A DNA stretch of 64,000 nt from Thuidium tamariscinum (taxonomy: Eukaryota; Streptophyta; Bryopsida; Hypnales; Thuidiaceae). The position numbers and the translations under genes are program-made. The stretch spans positions 17,437,501 through 17,501,500 of the forward strand of contig OX344749.2 of assembly GCA_947034885.2 (NCBI GenBank), in the 5' to 3' direction. Shown piece after piece: positions 1 to 13,126 of this stretch. The notes under the pieces were generated by a model, which saw only the letters and a program-made list of their open reading frames with translations, made no database searches and had not been told where the DNA came from. Every line of letters begins with the position of its first letter. Position 1 is the stretch's first letter.

Positions 1-898
1 TTTGAATGCTACAAATAAGAATAATTTTGTTTCATTCCAACAAGTAACATACATTTAAAGTCTTCAATTTCTACTTTCAAGAATATAAAAGAAGCCTCCT
101 AATTCGAGATATTAAAGTACACAAATACACAATACCTCCAAAGTTTGTGGCTATAGATGTTATAAAATTTTTATATGTGTAGAGTGCAAGAACGATTTTG
201 CTTCAAATTCAACATGTTATATTTCGTTGAAAAGGCTTCAATTTAAGCTTCAAAATATTTGATATATTTCATTTTTGATGCATTAAAATAAATGGATAAA
301 CAATTGTATTAAGCTTTCAATGATTGGTGTAAAATTTGAACTTGAGAAAATTGTTTTAAGAAGTACATCCAAAAGCACTTAAAGTAGATACAATTATTTT
401 CTAAATTTAGCATTTAAACAAAAAAAATTTAAAAACAAGCTAAAGGACTAAAATTATAAAAGTTTCTACAAATCATATTTCAGAGTAGAAAATCATGTAA
501 ATGACAAGATTGGAAAGTTGTTGTACTATTTGAATGTTTTGTTTTCTAACCATCATTAGCCATACCTTCTATTATTTTTGTCTTCTAACCCCTAAAGTCC
601 AATTGTCCTTACAAGGGACAAAATCAATTTAGTGCATGTCCTCATGATTGCAATTCTTAATGAATTTTTAAAAAATGAATTATAAAAGTACTTATTTTCT
701 TTGAAGAAATTAATTTTTATCTCAATTGGTGCCCTAGAGCAAAAGCTATACCACAATAACAATAAGCCCAAATTTCAACTTGTTAGAAGCTAAAAAAATC
801 TACAAAAAATTAAAACTATTATTTTTCTTTATAGATTGTATCTTTGTTGATGTAGAAAGTTTTGATTCATTCCATCTAGATTTGTGATGTGGAAGTTA

Positions 899-1871
899 TC
901 CTTTCATTGCCTAAGCTCCAAATGAGTCTAAAAGCATATTTACTTTTCAAGCCTTTTAAGTTTAAATGTCAATGAGATATAAAAATCTCAACCATACAAT
1001 CTTCTAGTGTGCATGTTGTAGATGACATGGATCAAGTTTTTTAGTCATTTGGTTGTATAGATTGCAAGATCATAATGTTTTAGTGTTGAAAAAGATGCTA
1101 AAATTTTCCTAAAAACACACTTGGAGGTGAAATTTGAATCCTAAACCTACTCAAATGAAAAAAATTTAATTTAGGAAGTAATTCAAAACCAACATACAAA
1201 CACATTGGTGAAAAAAATTTCATTCAAATGCTTTGAAGTGTTTGCAAAATGACTTTGAAATGTAAAAAAAATAGCAAAAAAGGGTGCAAAAAATGCATCT
1301 ATGACTACACCTCCTTGTACTAAAATGCTTCTCAGTCACTCATAACTTTTTGGATTGATATGAAATTTTAGACACACAAAATTAGACTAGAATGCACAAC
1401 TTTTTCAACAAAAATGATTAGAAACAAACATTGTATGAGGAAGAAACAAGCCAACAATGTTCATCGTAATCCAAAAATGTCTAGCTTTTGAACTTTGAAT
1501 TGCTCCTTAAAATTCAAAACTACTTGGATTGTAATGAAAATTTGATTACAATAACTAGACTTTTAGAAGAACATAATCTAATAAGTTTTATTGAAAACAA
1601 ACATATGATGAAGGAGATACAATCTCCTAAAGTTGTAGCCATCAACTACAATTTGATGAACTCAAAATGAACTTGTAAACTTTGATTGGTCCCCAAAACA
1701 TTTGTACACCGTGGGTTGATCTAAAATTTTTATCACACAAACTAGTCTAGTATATACAACTTTTCCAACAAGTTTTATTGAATTCGGACATTATATGCAA
1801 AAGTTACAACACTTTGAATTGGATTGGAAGACTATGTGAGGACAGTTTTTGTTCCCTTAGGCAATTTAGGG
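899..1871 (-). mobile_element. Decayed copy of TTAA-flanked TIR element
   Basis: This stretch is a diverged reverse-complement copy of the element at 4946-5905. Matching blocks run in the same order along its whole length: the block at 990-1150 (imperfectly repeated TCTCAACCATACAATCTT motif and flanks) matches 5700-5840, and 1330-1830 matches 4985-5470. The ends are degraded: near 1871 the sequence still reads GGTTAAGG, and near 899 it keeps CATTGCCTAAGCTCC where the intact copy has CACCGCCCAAGGTCC. It has no coding capacity, so it must have been moved in trans if it is a transposon. Confidence 0.6.
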
Positions 1872-2733
1872 TTAAGGAGCATCTTATTTAGTGAAAAATT
1901 ATAGCATCTTCTTTTAAAAAATAGCAAAATTATAGCATTCTTTATTGAGTTCAATTTTTTTATTTTTCAAAACAAAAAGTTGTAAAAGGTAAATACTAAT
2001 TGTTAGAAGAGTCTCATTATTGGATTAGTTTATTGTAATTCCAGCTTAAAGCTATTGATGATTTGATATTTTTGTCTATCTCATATCTACTTCTCCCTAT
2101 CAAATTTTTAAAGAATAAAACTTATGTAAATGTTTTTGGATATTTTCAACTTTCAACTCTCAACTCAATCTTTGCAATAAAATATTCAAAATTCAAAACA
2201 TATAGTACAAAAATTGCAATCCAATGACTAATTTGCTATTGTGCCAAAAAAATATCTTTTCTTTACTTTGACTACATTTATCTTGAAATCTATATAGTTA
2301 AAGTTTACAAAATTTCTTCAAATATTTTTATATTAGTCTATTTCAAGGTTCTATAGTTAGATATAAACAAAAATTCCATTTAAAATTTTTTGGCTCTTTG
2401 AACTAGAAATGGCAATTTTGAATGAATATAGACCAAAAGAAGGTTGCATGACTAAAGTGATTAAATTGTTGTCAATTTGGTCTCTTTCAATTATCTGGTT
2501 TGAATCCAAATAATCCAATTTTTAAAAATTATTTTTATACTCTTCTAATGATAATACTTTCAAATTCTAATTTTATATCAATCAAAAATCAATAATGTCT
2601 TCTATTGGATGCATTGAAGATTCCATGAGGATGTAGTATGCGTCTTTTTACAATATTCCTAAAACAGAAAAAACACATAATAAGACTCAAAATCAAGATA
2701 GTATGTTGTTAAAGATTTGAAATTTCGTCAAGT

Positions 2734-2858
2734 GAAAAAAAAGCTTGCTACTCGAGTTGTTGCATTAGCCAAGTTTGATGAGAATGGAGTCAATGTGAAA
2801 AAAATCCTTCCACTTGAGTTGATGCTTTAGCTAAGTTTGATGAGAATGGTGCCAATAC
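2734..2858. repeat. Two-copy 62-bp tandem duplication
   Basis: Two adjacent copies with a period of 62 bp share the core AAGTTTGATGAGAATGG and the preceding ACT(C/T)GAGTTG. They have drifted by several substitutions. No coding meaning is apparent. Confidence 0.6.
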
Positions 2859-4234
2859 AAAGCTTATTTGCTTTAAGTTGAATGTAAGGGATTTGTAGGA
2901 GATAAATTCTCCTAAATAAAATGACTTCATTTTTGAGGAGTTTTGGTCTTATAGTCCACCTTTGGCTTTAGGTCTCATTAGTTGTATTTTGTATCCATTC
3001 TTTTGCCATTGAAATAAATTTAATGTGCATCAGGAAAACAAAAATGAGATGTTGTATAGGATAAACTATAGGTGGAAATGAAAGGAATCATTATGTCAAC
3101 AAAAATAAAATGTAATAGGACCCTTAGTCAAAGATGTTCAATGTCATAGGTACCCATGCCTTGCATAAGCCTACTAATTCTATACAAATTAGGGGAATTA
3201 TGTTCAAATGTTTTGTTCTTGTGTAGAACACATAAGTCTTTCAATTTGTTGTTAGAAATTGTAGTTTTGAAAATATGCATACAAAAACACGATAATTAAA
3301 ATCCTAATATATTATCAATTTTTAGAACAACCTCACATTGTAGGAATTATTAGATGTCTTTCACATCTTTGTTACATATATAATATGTTTTTTAGTATGT
3401 TGAATATTGAAATTTGAAATTTATAGTGCAAATTTTTTTTACTAACAATATTCAATGTCATATGAGATTATCAAATAAGATCTAAAAAAACTTTTTTTTT
3501 CACTTTTAATATTAATATCTTGCAATCTATACAATCAAGTATAAAATCAAACTTATTAGAGTTGTTACCACATATTTTCATAGAATTGTAAGACCCTATC
3601 AATCAAGTGACTATCAATCAAGCGACTTCCTTAAAACTTGTTTTTTCATTGTAAAAAAGGCAATTTTGAGTGGATCTTGACAAAGGAAAAGGCCTTAAGG
3701 TTTTAGAGGTCTTGTGATGAATTAATTTCAAATCAAAATTCATTTCATTTTCAATTCACCATTCTCATTGCAATGGATATAATTGAGTATTTTCTTCCTA
3801 ACAAAGTCTATCCCCCAAGAATTTTTTTGCACAAAATTTTTAAATTGATGATTAAAGTTGTATAGCTTAAATTGAAATCCCTAGAATATTCATCATTTTT
3901 ATTATCTAATTGTTTTTAATCTTATCAATTATATTTGAAGTGAAGAAACTTGCAATCCCCATCCACCAATAAAAATTAGTGAAAAAAAATATCAACAAAG
4001 TGCAAACATGCCAAATATTGTTAAAATGCCAATGTCAAAATCAAACCTTCAACAAATTTGAGGATAAGGAATTCAACTCTTTATTACAAAATTTCAACAA
4101 CCAAAGTGCTTGTTTCAATGCATGGCTTTCTTGTGGTTGTAGACAAGGGACTAAATTGCGCCATTTCAAAACCAATGGTGGTAGTACATGAGCATGAAAA
4201 TAAGAGCATGTGAACCTTAAGTGTATGTATGTGT

Positions 4235-4235
4235 G

Positions 4236-4293
<58 letters not shown>
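4235..4293. repeat. Compound microsatellite (TC)n(TA)n
   Basis: About 12 TC units are followed directly by about 18 TA units. The short open frames across it on the minus strand (runs of IYIYIY and RERERE) are products of the simple repeat and not genes. Confidence 0.95.
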
Positions 4294-4295
<2 letters not shown>

Positions 4296-4440
4296 TAGAT
4301 AAACTCCCACCATTGACGGTGTTTATAATATAAATACCCATAATATAGGTATGCATAATATAAATATACTATAATCATAAAAGGTTTTAGTAAAAACACT
4401 TATACTATAGGTGTATAGTCTTCTAAGCTCATAGGCTCAC

Positions 4441-4660
4441 ATAATAGCAACCCTCATTTCAAAACTAATATCTCCTTTAAGCTAAATAAAAATAGTCTTC
4501 TTTAATATAAAATTTTCATTTCTATGTAAAATATAGATGAAGTTGTCAAATTTGGATGAAAGAAGTACATGAATATAATTGAAAAGTAATTTTTTTGTCG
4601 AAAAGGTGGATGAATGTAGAAATACAAGGCCTCACCAAATTTCAAGAAATTAAAACATTC
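4441..4660. repeat. Dispersed repeat R1, copy a (partial)
   Basis: Matches the better preserved copies at 13447-13707 and 15570-15833 through shared blocks in the same order: CATTTCAAA, a long T-rich stretch, ATATAGATGAAGTTG, AAATTTGGATGAA, GGTGGATGAATGTAGAAATA and CTCACCAAATTT. It has lost the start and end of the other copies. A related stretch rich in 'ACCYATAATATAGG' precedes it (4318-4440) and recurs at 9735-9880. Confidence 0.6.
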
Positions 4661-4945
4661 TCAAAAAGTCTTTAGATGAAAAAACATCTACCATACATAA
4701 AGGTCTAATGCAATATTTAGATCTTGAAATTGGATTTCCTAATACATTCCTAGGGGTCCATATCACTAGATGATATTTACAAGATGACGTATGGCACTTT
4801 TCTAATATACAAATATGATTTAATTTATGCCAAATTTGCCCCTTCACGTTGGGTATCCTACCCTTCACTTTGTATTATATTATGAATGAAGGCTAATCTC
4901 TATACCTTAAGATAGTTTTTTTTTTGTTTTTTTTTGTAACATTAA

Positions 4946-5905
4946 CCCCTCACCGCCCAAGAGGACCAAAAGTGTCCATGCAGTCAGACTCAAAGTGCTG
5001 TAACTTTTGCATCCAATGTCCAAATTCATTGAAACTTGTTGGAAAAGTTGCGCATTTTAATCTAGTTCTTATGGAAGAAATTTCAAATCAATAAAAGACA
5101 TATTGAGTTTTTGAGAGCCATTCAAAGTTCACAGGTTCATTTAGATGCAGCACACTGCATTGTGACTGCTGCAACTTTGGGGGATTGTATCTTTTTCATA
5201 AAATCTTTTTTTTTGATAAAACTTGTTGTGTTTTGTTCCTCTCAAAGTCTAGTTATTGTGCTAAAATTTTCATGCCAATCCAAGTTGTTTTGAATGTTTG
5301 GGAGCAATTCGAAGTTCAAAATCTAGACATTTTTGCATTTCAGTCAACTTTGGCGGCTCATAACTTCTTCATACATGATTGCTTTTCAATAATATTTGTT
5401 GGAAAAGTTTCACTTACTAATCTATTTTGTGTGGCTAAAATTTCAGATCCATCTAAGACGTTTTGAGTGACTGAGAAGCATTTTGGTAGAAGGAGCTTCA
5501 GCCACAGTTGTGATTTTTTCATCTTTTTTCACTGGTTTTTGACATTTCAAATCCATTTTCAAATGAAATGAGTGATTTTTATGAATTTTTTTCCCACTGA
5601 AGTGTTTATATTATGGTTTTGAATCACTTTGTAGTTTAATGTTTTTTCATTGGAGTTGGTTTAGAAATCCAATTTCACCTCCAAATGTGTTTTTAAGAAA
5701 ATTTCAGCACCTTTTTTGAACACTAAAACATTATAATCTTTCAATCTATACGGTCAAATGACCCAAAATTTGTTCCACACCATCTAAAAGATACACACTA
5801 CAAGATTGTACGGTTGAGATCTTCATACCTTACTCTAATTTTGAATTTTCAGACTTGCAAAGGCAGGCAGTTTTTAAGCATGGTTGGACCTTGGGCGGTG
5901 AGGGG
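4946..5905 (+). mobile_element. Non-autonomous TIR element, TTAA-flanked
   Basis: The ends are perfect 16-bp terminal inverted repeats: CCCCTCACCGCCCAAG at 4946-4961, and its reverse complement at 5890-5905. Each end is bounded outside by TTAA (4942-4945 and 5906-5909). Similarity between the ends continues imperfectly inward. The 960-bp interior has no transposase frame, so this is a non-autonomous element. A TTAA target with C-rich ends is the hallmark of piggyBac-type insertion, but TTAA is palindromic and could instead be part of the TIR, so the superfamily stays open. A decayed inverted copy sits at 899-1871. Confidence 0.75.
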
Positions 5906-6138
5906 TTAAGATCTCACAGACCATACGTTTTCAAGTCATATTCTTAGTATTGTCGGAGAGTCTTCAACAAAGAGGAGCGCACAAGCTTTGTTTTCATGGT
6001 ATTCAAATCTATAATCTAAAAATTACAAAATTACAAAATTTGTATGGATTGAAAAACTAGAGAATTACTTTTACTTTATTTTGATTGTGGGAATGGCACA
6101 GGGTACACTTTGAGTTTTGCATAGATCTTATCAATCAA

Positions 6139-6413
6139 GTAGGTGGGTACACCCAAAAGTGCCACTTATTCATACTATACCTAGTTACTATTATTAGCTA
6201 TTCATATTTTCAAGTGGTCTTCTTGGCAAGTGAAAGCACATTCCAATGCACCAAAGAATGCAGGATTTGGATACCATATGCAAAAGTTATTAACGGTCAA
6301 AGTCTATTTCTGAAAGTGTCATCTACAGTCTGTGTACATGACTAATTTTGGAAATGTATGCGCATTGTAGATGGCGCTTTTAGGAATGGTGTGCTTTTGG
6401 GTGTACCTACCTT
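6139..6413. mobile_element. MITE-like element with ~22-bp TIRs
   Basis: Left end 6140-6163 contains GTGGGTACACCCAAAAG. The right end 6389-6412 reads, in reverse complement, GGTAGGTACACCCAAAAG. About 275 bp separate the outer edges, and the interior shows no coding potential. I saw no clear target-site duplication, so the exact edges are uncertain by a few bases. Confidence 0.6.
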
Positions 6414-6638
6414 AATTTTGCATTTCCAATCCAATCAATTTCAAGAAGGAGCATGAATATGGGACTTGAGACAAAGATCTTTTGAAACACCCTCACTCAC
6501 TATCTCCTAAAATATGAAAATACATACAAAAATATAGATATGCTTTAATCCATAGCATTTGTTAACTCGATTCATGCTTGAAAATACAAATAAGCTAGGG
6601 TAGGGAAAATAACTAAGCCCAATGCATGGTGGGAGGAA

Positions 6639-6774
6639 TTTGTATCCATATATATATATATTTTTTTAATTTTTTTTAATTTTTAATTTTTTTTTTTTTA
6701 ATTTTTTTTTTTTTTTAATTTTTTTTTTTAATTTTTTTTAAATTTTTTTAATTTATTTATTTTTGTATCCATAT
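6639..6774. repeat. T/A-tract between 13-bp direct repeats
   Basis: A tract of about 110 bp made only of T and A (runs of 7-14 T broken by AA) lies between two exact copies of TTTGTATCCATAT (6639-6651 and 6762-6774). The direct repeats look like a target-site duplication around a retroposed poly(A) tail read from the other strand. Slippage inside a T-rich tract is the simpler alternative. Confidence 0.7.
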
Positions 6775-6904
6775 TTATATACGTATGGATGGGTAATGGC
6801 AATATACAATCGGGGGATTAAATCAAAATTAATAAGGAACCACATAAGTCTTCAGGATGAGTCTCCTAAGTGACTATCCTCACTCACTCACTCACTCTTT
6901 TAGT

Positions 6905-7016
6905 CCACACAGATTGAATTTGACGGAAGTTTGCCACAGATTGAATGCGACAGAAGTTTGCCACGGATTGAGTTCGATGGAAGTTTGCCACGGATTGAAT
7001 TCGACAGAAGTTTTGA
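6905..7016. repeat. 27-bp minisatellite, four units
   Basis: Units start at 6911, 6938, 6965 and 6992, exactly 27 bp apart, with consensus built on GATTGAATTCGACGGAAGTTTGCCAC. Because 27 is a multiple of three, the minus strand stays open through it and reads a nine-residue periodic peptide (NPWQTSVEF-like). I do not treat that frame (6892-7077) as a gene. Confidence 0.85.
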
Positions 7017-7279
7017 AGTATTCAGTATGAGAGGAAGTAAGGTGTCTTATTTGTAGTGTGTAACATGCATCTTTCAAGTTTGTCCATGCATGTGAACATC
7101 CTATTCATTCAATTCAATATCATAATTCTGTGTCATAAAATATGAAACATGGAAGTTGATTGCTTGTGGGAACTTGGAAAGTATGGCCAAGATGGACACC
7201 TGAGATTGTACTTTGAGCAATGCCAGCTCTCAGCAAGAAGGTGTTTTTAGTAACTGGAGTTTAACCCTCAAAGGATGGG

Positions 7280-7520
7280 TTGGATAAAGGATGGGTTGGT
7301 GACGGCTCACCATGGAAATTATCCCTATTAGCAATATGTGAATAGTAGGGTTAAATAAATCCAAAAGCACTCATTGGAAGTCAAATTACTATACAAGAAC
7401 TCCCCTTTTCATGCAAAATTTCAAGAATGAATAGTTGCACTTCTGTTCTATATAGAAGAGTTTTTGTCATTCATTGACTAGAAAATGGTTGCATTGTCAT
7501 TTATGAAATGATTTTATAAT
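7280..7520. repeat. Dispersed repeat S, with relatives nearby
   Basis: The stretch around AAATCCAAAAGCACTCATTGGAAGTCAAA and the following 'TTCATTGACTAGAAAATGG' block is repeated in diverged form: in reverse complement at 8881-9010, in the same orientation at about 9185-9480, and again at about 26400-26590 at the right edge of the palindrome spacer. The edges are not sharp, and I could not assign a transposon class. Confidence 0.45.
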
Positions 7521-8527
7521 AATCAAGTCATCAAAGGCAATTACTATAGGATTGAATTCAAGAGAGTATGCAACACTTTGTACAAAAACAAGGAAGCCCC
7601 ATTTGGTGCAAGACGTTGAATCCTACCATCAAAGGTCAGCCCAACAAGGTAAATTTTGGATCCTCTAAGTTAAAAGTGAAAAAAACACCCTACTCTATGC
7701 CATGTATAGGGTATGTTCCACACCTTCATTTCTAATTTGGGGTCTTTGATTGCTAATATGTATTCAAAATTTACAAAAAAGAATTATTCGCAAAAACACA
7801 AAAAAATTCTTGCATTTTCTTCTATGGTAAATCCACCCTGTTGGGCCCTTGCTTGTGTATAGGCGGGATTTGTTTTTCAGCCACCATAGATTAGGGTTTT
7901 TTTCTGGTGATTTGGTGCAAAATTGCACCAAATTTTTTGGCTTGGCACCAAGCCTACAAGAAAAAAACATCAAAAATTTGGATGAAATTGCCATTAAACT
8001 TCAATTTTTTGAAAGTAATGGATGAAATCACCAAATAATGGATGAAAATAGAATGATAGATGTGTATTATGTGTTAATATGATATTTTTTTATCCAACAT
8101 ATGAATGAATGTTGAGATTTGGAGCTCCACAATCAAGTGAAATATTGCCACTTTGCCACTTCACAAGAAATGAAAAAAACAAAAACTGCCATAGATGTGA
8201 GCACTGGGGGTGCACAGCTCTCGCTATGCTTCCAAGGTGGCCTTGGGTTTATTTATTGACTGAGTGGGCTCCTTGTTGACTCTAAGACATTCACCCAACC
8301 CAGGTCACTTGTGGCGGTCTTTGTATTTCTACTTTCTTTATCCACCCAAAAGACAGGCACACTAGTTAGGGTTAAAATTTCTATTTTTTTTTGGCTTTAT
8401 TTGTGTCAAGAAACATAACAAAATCAGTAACTTAAGTAGAGTGGTCAACTCATAAACAATGCCAAGGTTGTATCCTAGATGATGAATGAGAGAGCATGAT
8501 TTTGCTATGTAGGACAGAAGTGCAACC

Positions 8528-8857
8528 AAGGTAGAAGGCTCCGTAATCACCCATCTAAGGGTTGAAACTCAATTTTGGGGAGGTAAAACATCTTGAGAAA
8601 TATTTTTCACTATATTTTCCTTGAAAGACCAGTGGAATTGGCATCTCATCCAAGTTGTTTCATTTTTTTGGAGCTTTGTGGAATTATTTATCAAATTTTG
8701 AAGTTGAAAGGACATAGGGCTCTAAAATGGTGCCTTAGCTAAAATGTACAGTGTCAGTACGCTGCTGAAGGCTATGAAAAAGCAACATGTACAAACACTG
8801 TACATTTAAAGTAGGGCACCATTTTAGAACCTGCTCCATTTAAGAGCCTTCTACCTT
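8528..8857 (+). mobile_element. 330-bp MITE, family G copy 1
   Basis: Perfect 14-bp terminal inverted repeats AAGGTAGAAGGCTC occur at 8528-8541 and, inverted, at 8844-8857. Inside is a second inverted pair, CTAAAATGGTGCC / GGCACCATTTTAG, around 8733-8837, with TGTACAGTG / CACTGTACA inside that, so the right third can fold into a long stem. An inverted second copy lies at 15131-15458 with roughly four of five bases identical by eye. No target-site duplication is clear. Confidence 0.75.
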
Positions 8858-9585
8858 ATTAATCTTTGGACAAGAGTTGGAAAGGGTTGGAAAGGAAAGA
8901 TTTTCTACAATAGTTTGACTTCCAATGTGTGCTTTTGGATTTCTGTAAAGCATGATTTCCATGGTATTATAATTGATGATTTCCATAGCCACCAGACTAT
9001 TGATTATAGATTAAGTTATTTTGGGTGCAATTTCATTGAGAGTAATAGATTTTAACTTCTTCGGGCTTTGTGTGTCCAAGAAATAGCCAATGAATGCAAT
9101 GAATCCAACAAGGATCACATTACCCTAAGGAAATCACATATTGGTGACTTTAGTAGCAATGTGGTTTTCAACTTAATTTCAAAATACTAGGCTGGTCAAT
9201 ATAGAAATCATCCATACGGTAACCGTGCGAATTGTTTGTTTAAAAAAGAAAAAGTATTTGTTGGAGGTCAAACTATTATATAGAACGTTTTCTACCTACA
9301 CAAAATTTCAAAGATCTACATTTGAACTTTTGTCTTACATAGAAGGATTCTCTATAATCCATCAAACCATACCTTTAGGCCATAATATCATTGCGAGGTT
9401 AAATAGCACTTTAATTTCATGTGGAAGGATTTTTTTGTCATTCATTGATTAATTTAGGCTACTACATCATCACAAGATTGAATAGCCAAAAAGCCTCATT
9501 GAATTGACTACATGACTTTGAAGTAAATAAAAAAAATGATTACCAAATTTAAATGTCATATTTTGCTCTTATTTCTATGACAAAG

Positions 9586-9732
9586 ATAACCATGGTTATG
9601 TACCTATAACCATTTGAAGGTTACAGCATGACCTTCTCACCACATAGGGGCTTGAAGATTTTTGCTAGCATCATTGCTGACTAATATAGTGCACCTATAA
9701 CCATGTTTATGTACCTATAACCATTTGAAGGT
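9586..9732. repeat. Direct repeat, two copies 111 bp apart
   Basis: The 36-bp stretches at 9586-9621 and 9697-9732 are nearly identical (ATAACCATG, then TTATGTACCTATAACC, then ATTTGAAGGT). The sequence between and after them is AT-rich with further imperfect ATAATATAGGTATAC motifs. Confidence 0.7.
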
Positions 9733-12700
9733 GTTTATAACATACACACCTATAATATAGGTATACTATAATATTAAAAAAATTATAACATAAATATCTA
9801 TAATGTAGACACCTATAATATAGAGTCCTAAGGTGAAGGGCTTTTAGATTCAAAGCTCAAATGCTAGCACTCACCTACTAATAAGTATCTTGTTAACACC
9901 CAAGTTGAAAAATTGAAGATGCAATCCTAATTTATTCTTTTGGAGATTGGTCAATGGCAAAAATTAAAATCTTCAAATATCACCTTTGTTATTTTGTATT
10001 AACTACAAACCAAAATAGGATCTCATGCTTTGTGTACTACCGGTGGCAAGTGATTCAAGGTTTTGGCCTTTGCATACTTTGTAGATGAGAATTTTCTACA
10101 AAACTTCAAGCAGATATTAGAGCCCAAAACAATTTGTTGCCTAGTTTAAATTGGAGGATAAAAAGACACATTTCATTGATGCACTCAAAGTAGCTATATA
10201 CACGTACCATATAAAAACAACAAATTTCAAACATTAGAAGGCAACAAATTAATTGTGATATTAAATCCAAACTTCAAGTAGGTGAGAAGATAGAATAAAT
10301 GATATCATCTTTAGAAGTACAACTTCAATTTTATTTTTTTTGTACACATCAACCTCATCAATGTAACATTTGTATATGAATGGGTAAATTTTTTTTTATC
10401 AAAAGAAGCAATTGGCTTAACCACTAAAAGATTGAATGTTCAAATTTCAAACAAAAGATGAATGCAAATATGTAGAATCTTTGCTTTTCAACAAGTATAA
10501 TAATTCATAATTTTGTGTTAGTTATCTTTTGTCTGTACTTTATAGAATTTTACAACTTTCTTGTGTAGCTCTTTTATATGTCAAGGCATATGAGTATGTG
10601 GCTTAGGCAACTAAATATTTCAATTCAAAAACTAGTTTCTTAGAATTAGCTTAATTTTTTAAATAACAAACGTTCTATCTACAAAAGTAATTTATAATTC
10701 TGGTTCCAAATTTCATCAAAATTTATTGGTTAGTGTAATAATATAATTATGTGGGTATGATCCATGGATTATAATTTGCAACCTATATTTGAAAGTCATC
10801 ATTAACTTATATTATTCTAAGTTGTATTTTAGGATACATCCCCATAATTTGGAGAATCTAGAACACCCTAGTTTTGAAGAATCTAAAAGTTATTGCTTAG
10901 GTTTTTGTTGGAATCATGTAGAATTTATTATGAAGACAAATCATCTAAGAAGTTAATTTATAGATAGTTGCATATGAATTGCATAGATTATTATAAACAA
11001 AGGTTAAGTCAACTTATCCTTATGAAATGAATGTTTTTCCAAAAAAAGGTACAATATTTGCTAGAAATATAATTTTTGAAAGATTCCATTGTCCATTTAA
11101 TTTTATATATATAGTATTGGCATCAATTTTTAAAATTATGCAAACTTGATAGTTGAAGTAAACTATTGGAGTCTCTTGTAGTGCATTCTTTAAAAATTAT
11201 TGATTAACAATAGACATTAAAAACCATTCTTAACTTCTATATATATTATATTGTACATAATTAAACCTAACTTCCATGTTGTAAAGGAATTGGAAATGAA
11301 TTCAAAATTTTCTAAAGTTGAAATTGCCTTCCATAGTTCTATAATGCTTTGATGTGTATGTGAGCAAAATGAAACTACATTTAAGGAATAACTTTGTTTG
11401 TTATTAAGATTAAAGCAACTCAAAAGTTCAAATTCAATGTCAAAAACTGTTTAACAAAAATAGAAGCTTTGAAAAGCTTCTCTTTCACTACAAACAACTC
11501 CCTACAACAATTTTCCAAGCCAATAATTACAATTGCCTTCTTGCACATTTCCAAAAAGATTACAAAATTCATTTTTGTCTTTCTTGTATAGTTTGGCTCA
11601 TAGTAGTGGGATTTTGTCCTAAATTTATACAAAATATTATATTATAAAGGTGACACACTTTTGATATGACAAAAATGATCAAATAATATATTTTAAAGTT
11701 TTTTTGAAAGTATATAATGATTATAACCAAGGAAATGATTAGATTTTATTTCATTGACTAAATAAATCATTTTGTGGTTCTACTTTTCCTAGTACAACAA
11801 ATGATGACAATTTCAAAGTGCTAATATTTCAAAATTTTAATGTTTTAGAGATGTATAATTTGAATTTAGAAACTTGTGCTTTTCTAAGTTGTAGATTTTT
11901 AATTCAAAATTTAGAATTTTAAAAATATATTTTTATATTTAAAAATTTTAAAAATTTTAAATTATTTAATTTGAAATTTTGCAAAAGTATATAAGAATTT
12001 AAATTTATTAATCTACATTGCTTAATGTACTTATAATATTTTCAAAGAAGAAGATCAAACCATGTACTCATTTCAAATGGCTTATGATCTAATGTATCTT
12101 TGAAAGTGGGTACATTCAAATGATAAGCAATTGAAAGCATTCTAAATAGTTACCATTGTTTTCTTTTGCAATATCATGAGTTTGATAAAAGAAATTCATG
12201 TGTTTACAAAATTAATAATTAAAAAGATCTTGAAGATTATAAAATTTCATATTATCTTTTAGCTTTCAAGATTTAAAAAATTGAGGAATTATAGTTTTAA
12301 TATTTTAAAATTTTAAAATATTTTATTAGTAGACTATAGTAGAAGAGAGTAAATTCAAGCCCATGTTTGATAAATGTATTGGGATCAATCCATTTCTATT
12401 TGTGTTAGACAAATTAAATTTTTTGAAATTTTCAAGTCCTAAAATCTTGAAATTTATGAATAAAAAACTATAAATTTTAAGAAATTCATTTGTAAATTTT
12501 TTAGTTTTTAATTTCAAATTTATGACAATTCAATTATATAATTCAAGTTTTTGTATCTAGAAATTTAGAAATATAAAATTTATGTATTTTTTGATAATTT
12601 TCAAATTTTGAATTAATGAAATATTAAAAACTAAAAATTTTATAATCTTTAATTTTTGAATTCTTCTAATGTTTTAAGAATTTATGATGTTATTACAATG

Positions 12701-12796
12701 TCTTGAAAAGTGGCACAAACTGCCAAATCCAAATCCATATGAAAATCCAAGAGGAAGATCCAATCGATTGCAATTAATTTAAAACATCTTAAAACT

Positions 12797-13126
12797 GTAC
12801 GCATCTTACATGGAATTGATTGACTTTAACTTGCTAGCAATCAAACTCATATTATGTGAAAGTAATCAAGTTTAAGTGCCTAGCGACATAATTGCAATAG
12901 ACTAAACTTCAAACAGCTAGATAATGTACACATCTTACACAAAAGCACTCAAATTCAAGTGGCTATATAACAGTCAAATTTATGTTAGGAGAAAATAATT
13001 GAATTCAAAGGATTAGACAGCTAACGGTTAGGCAATGTATGCATCTTACATTAGACCATTTAAATTCAAACAACTAACAATAAATCTCATGTCAAGAGAG
13101 GCTATTGAATTCAAATGACTAGCGTC
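12797..13126. repeat. Degenerate tandem repeat, ~110-130 bp units
   Basis: Three decayed units start with GTA(C/T)(G/A)CATCTTACA at 12797, 12926 and 13037 and share internal 'AATTCAAATGACTAGC'-like blocks. This is the remnant of a satellite-like or element-internal array, with no coding potential. Confidence 0.55.

Noticed and set aside
4084-4399. Overlapping minus-strand frames with Tyr/Ile and Arg/Glu runs
   Set aside because: They are translations of the (TC)n(TA)n microsatellite.
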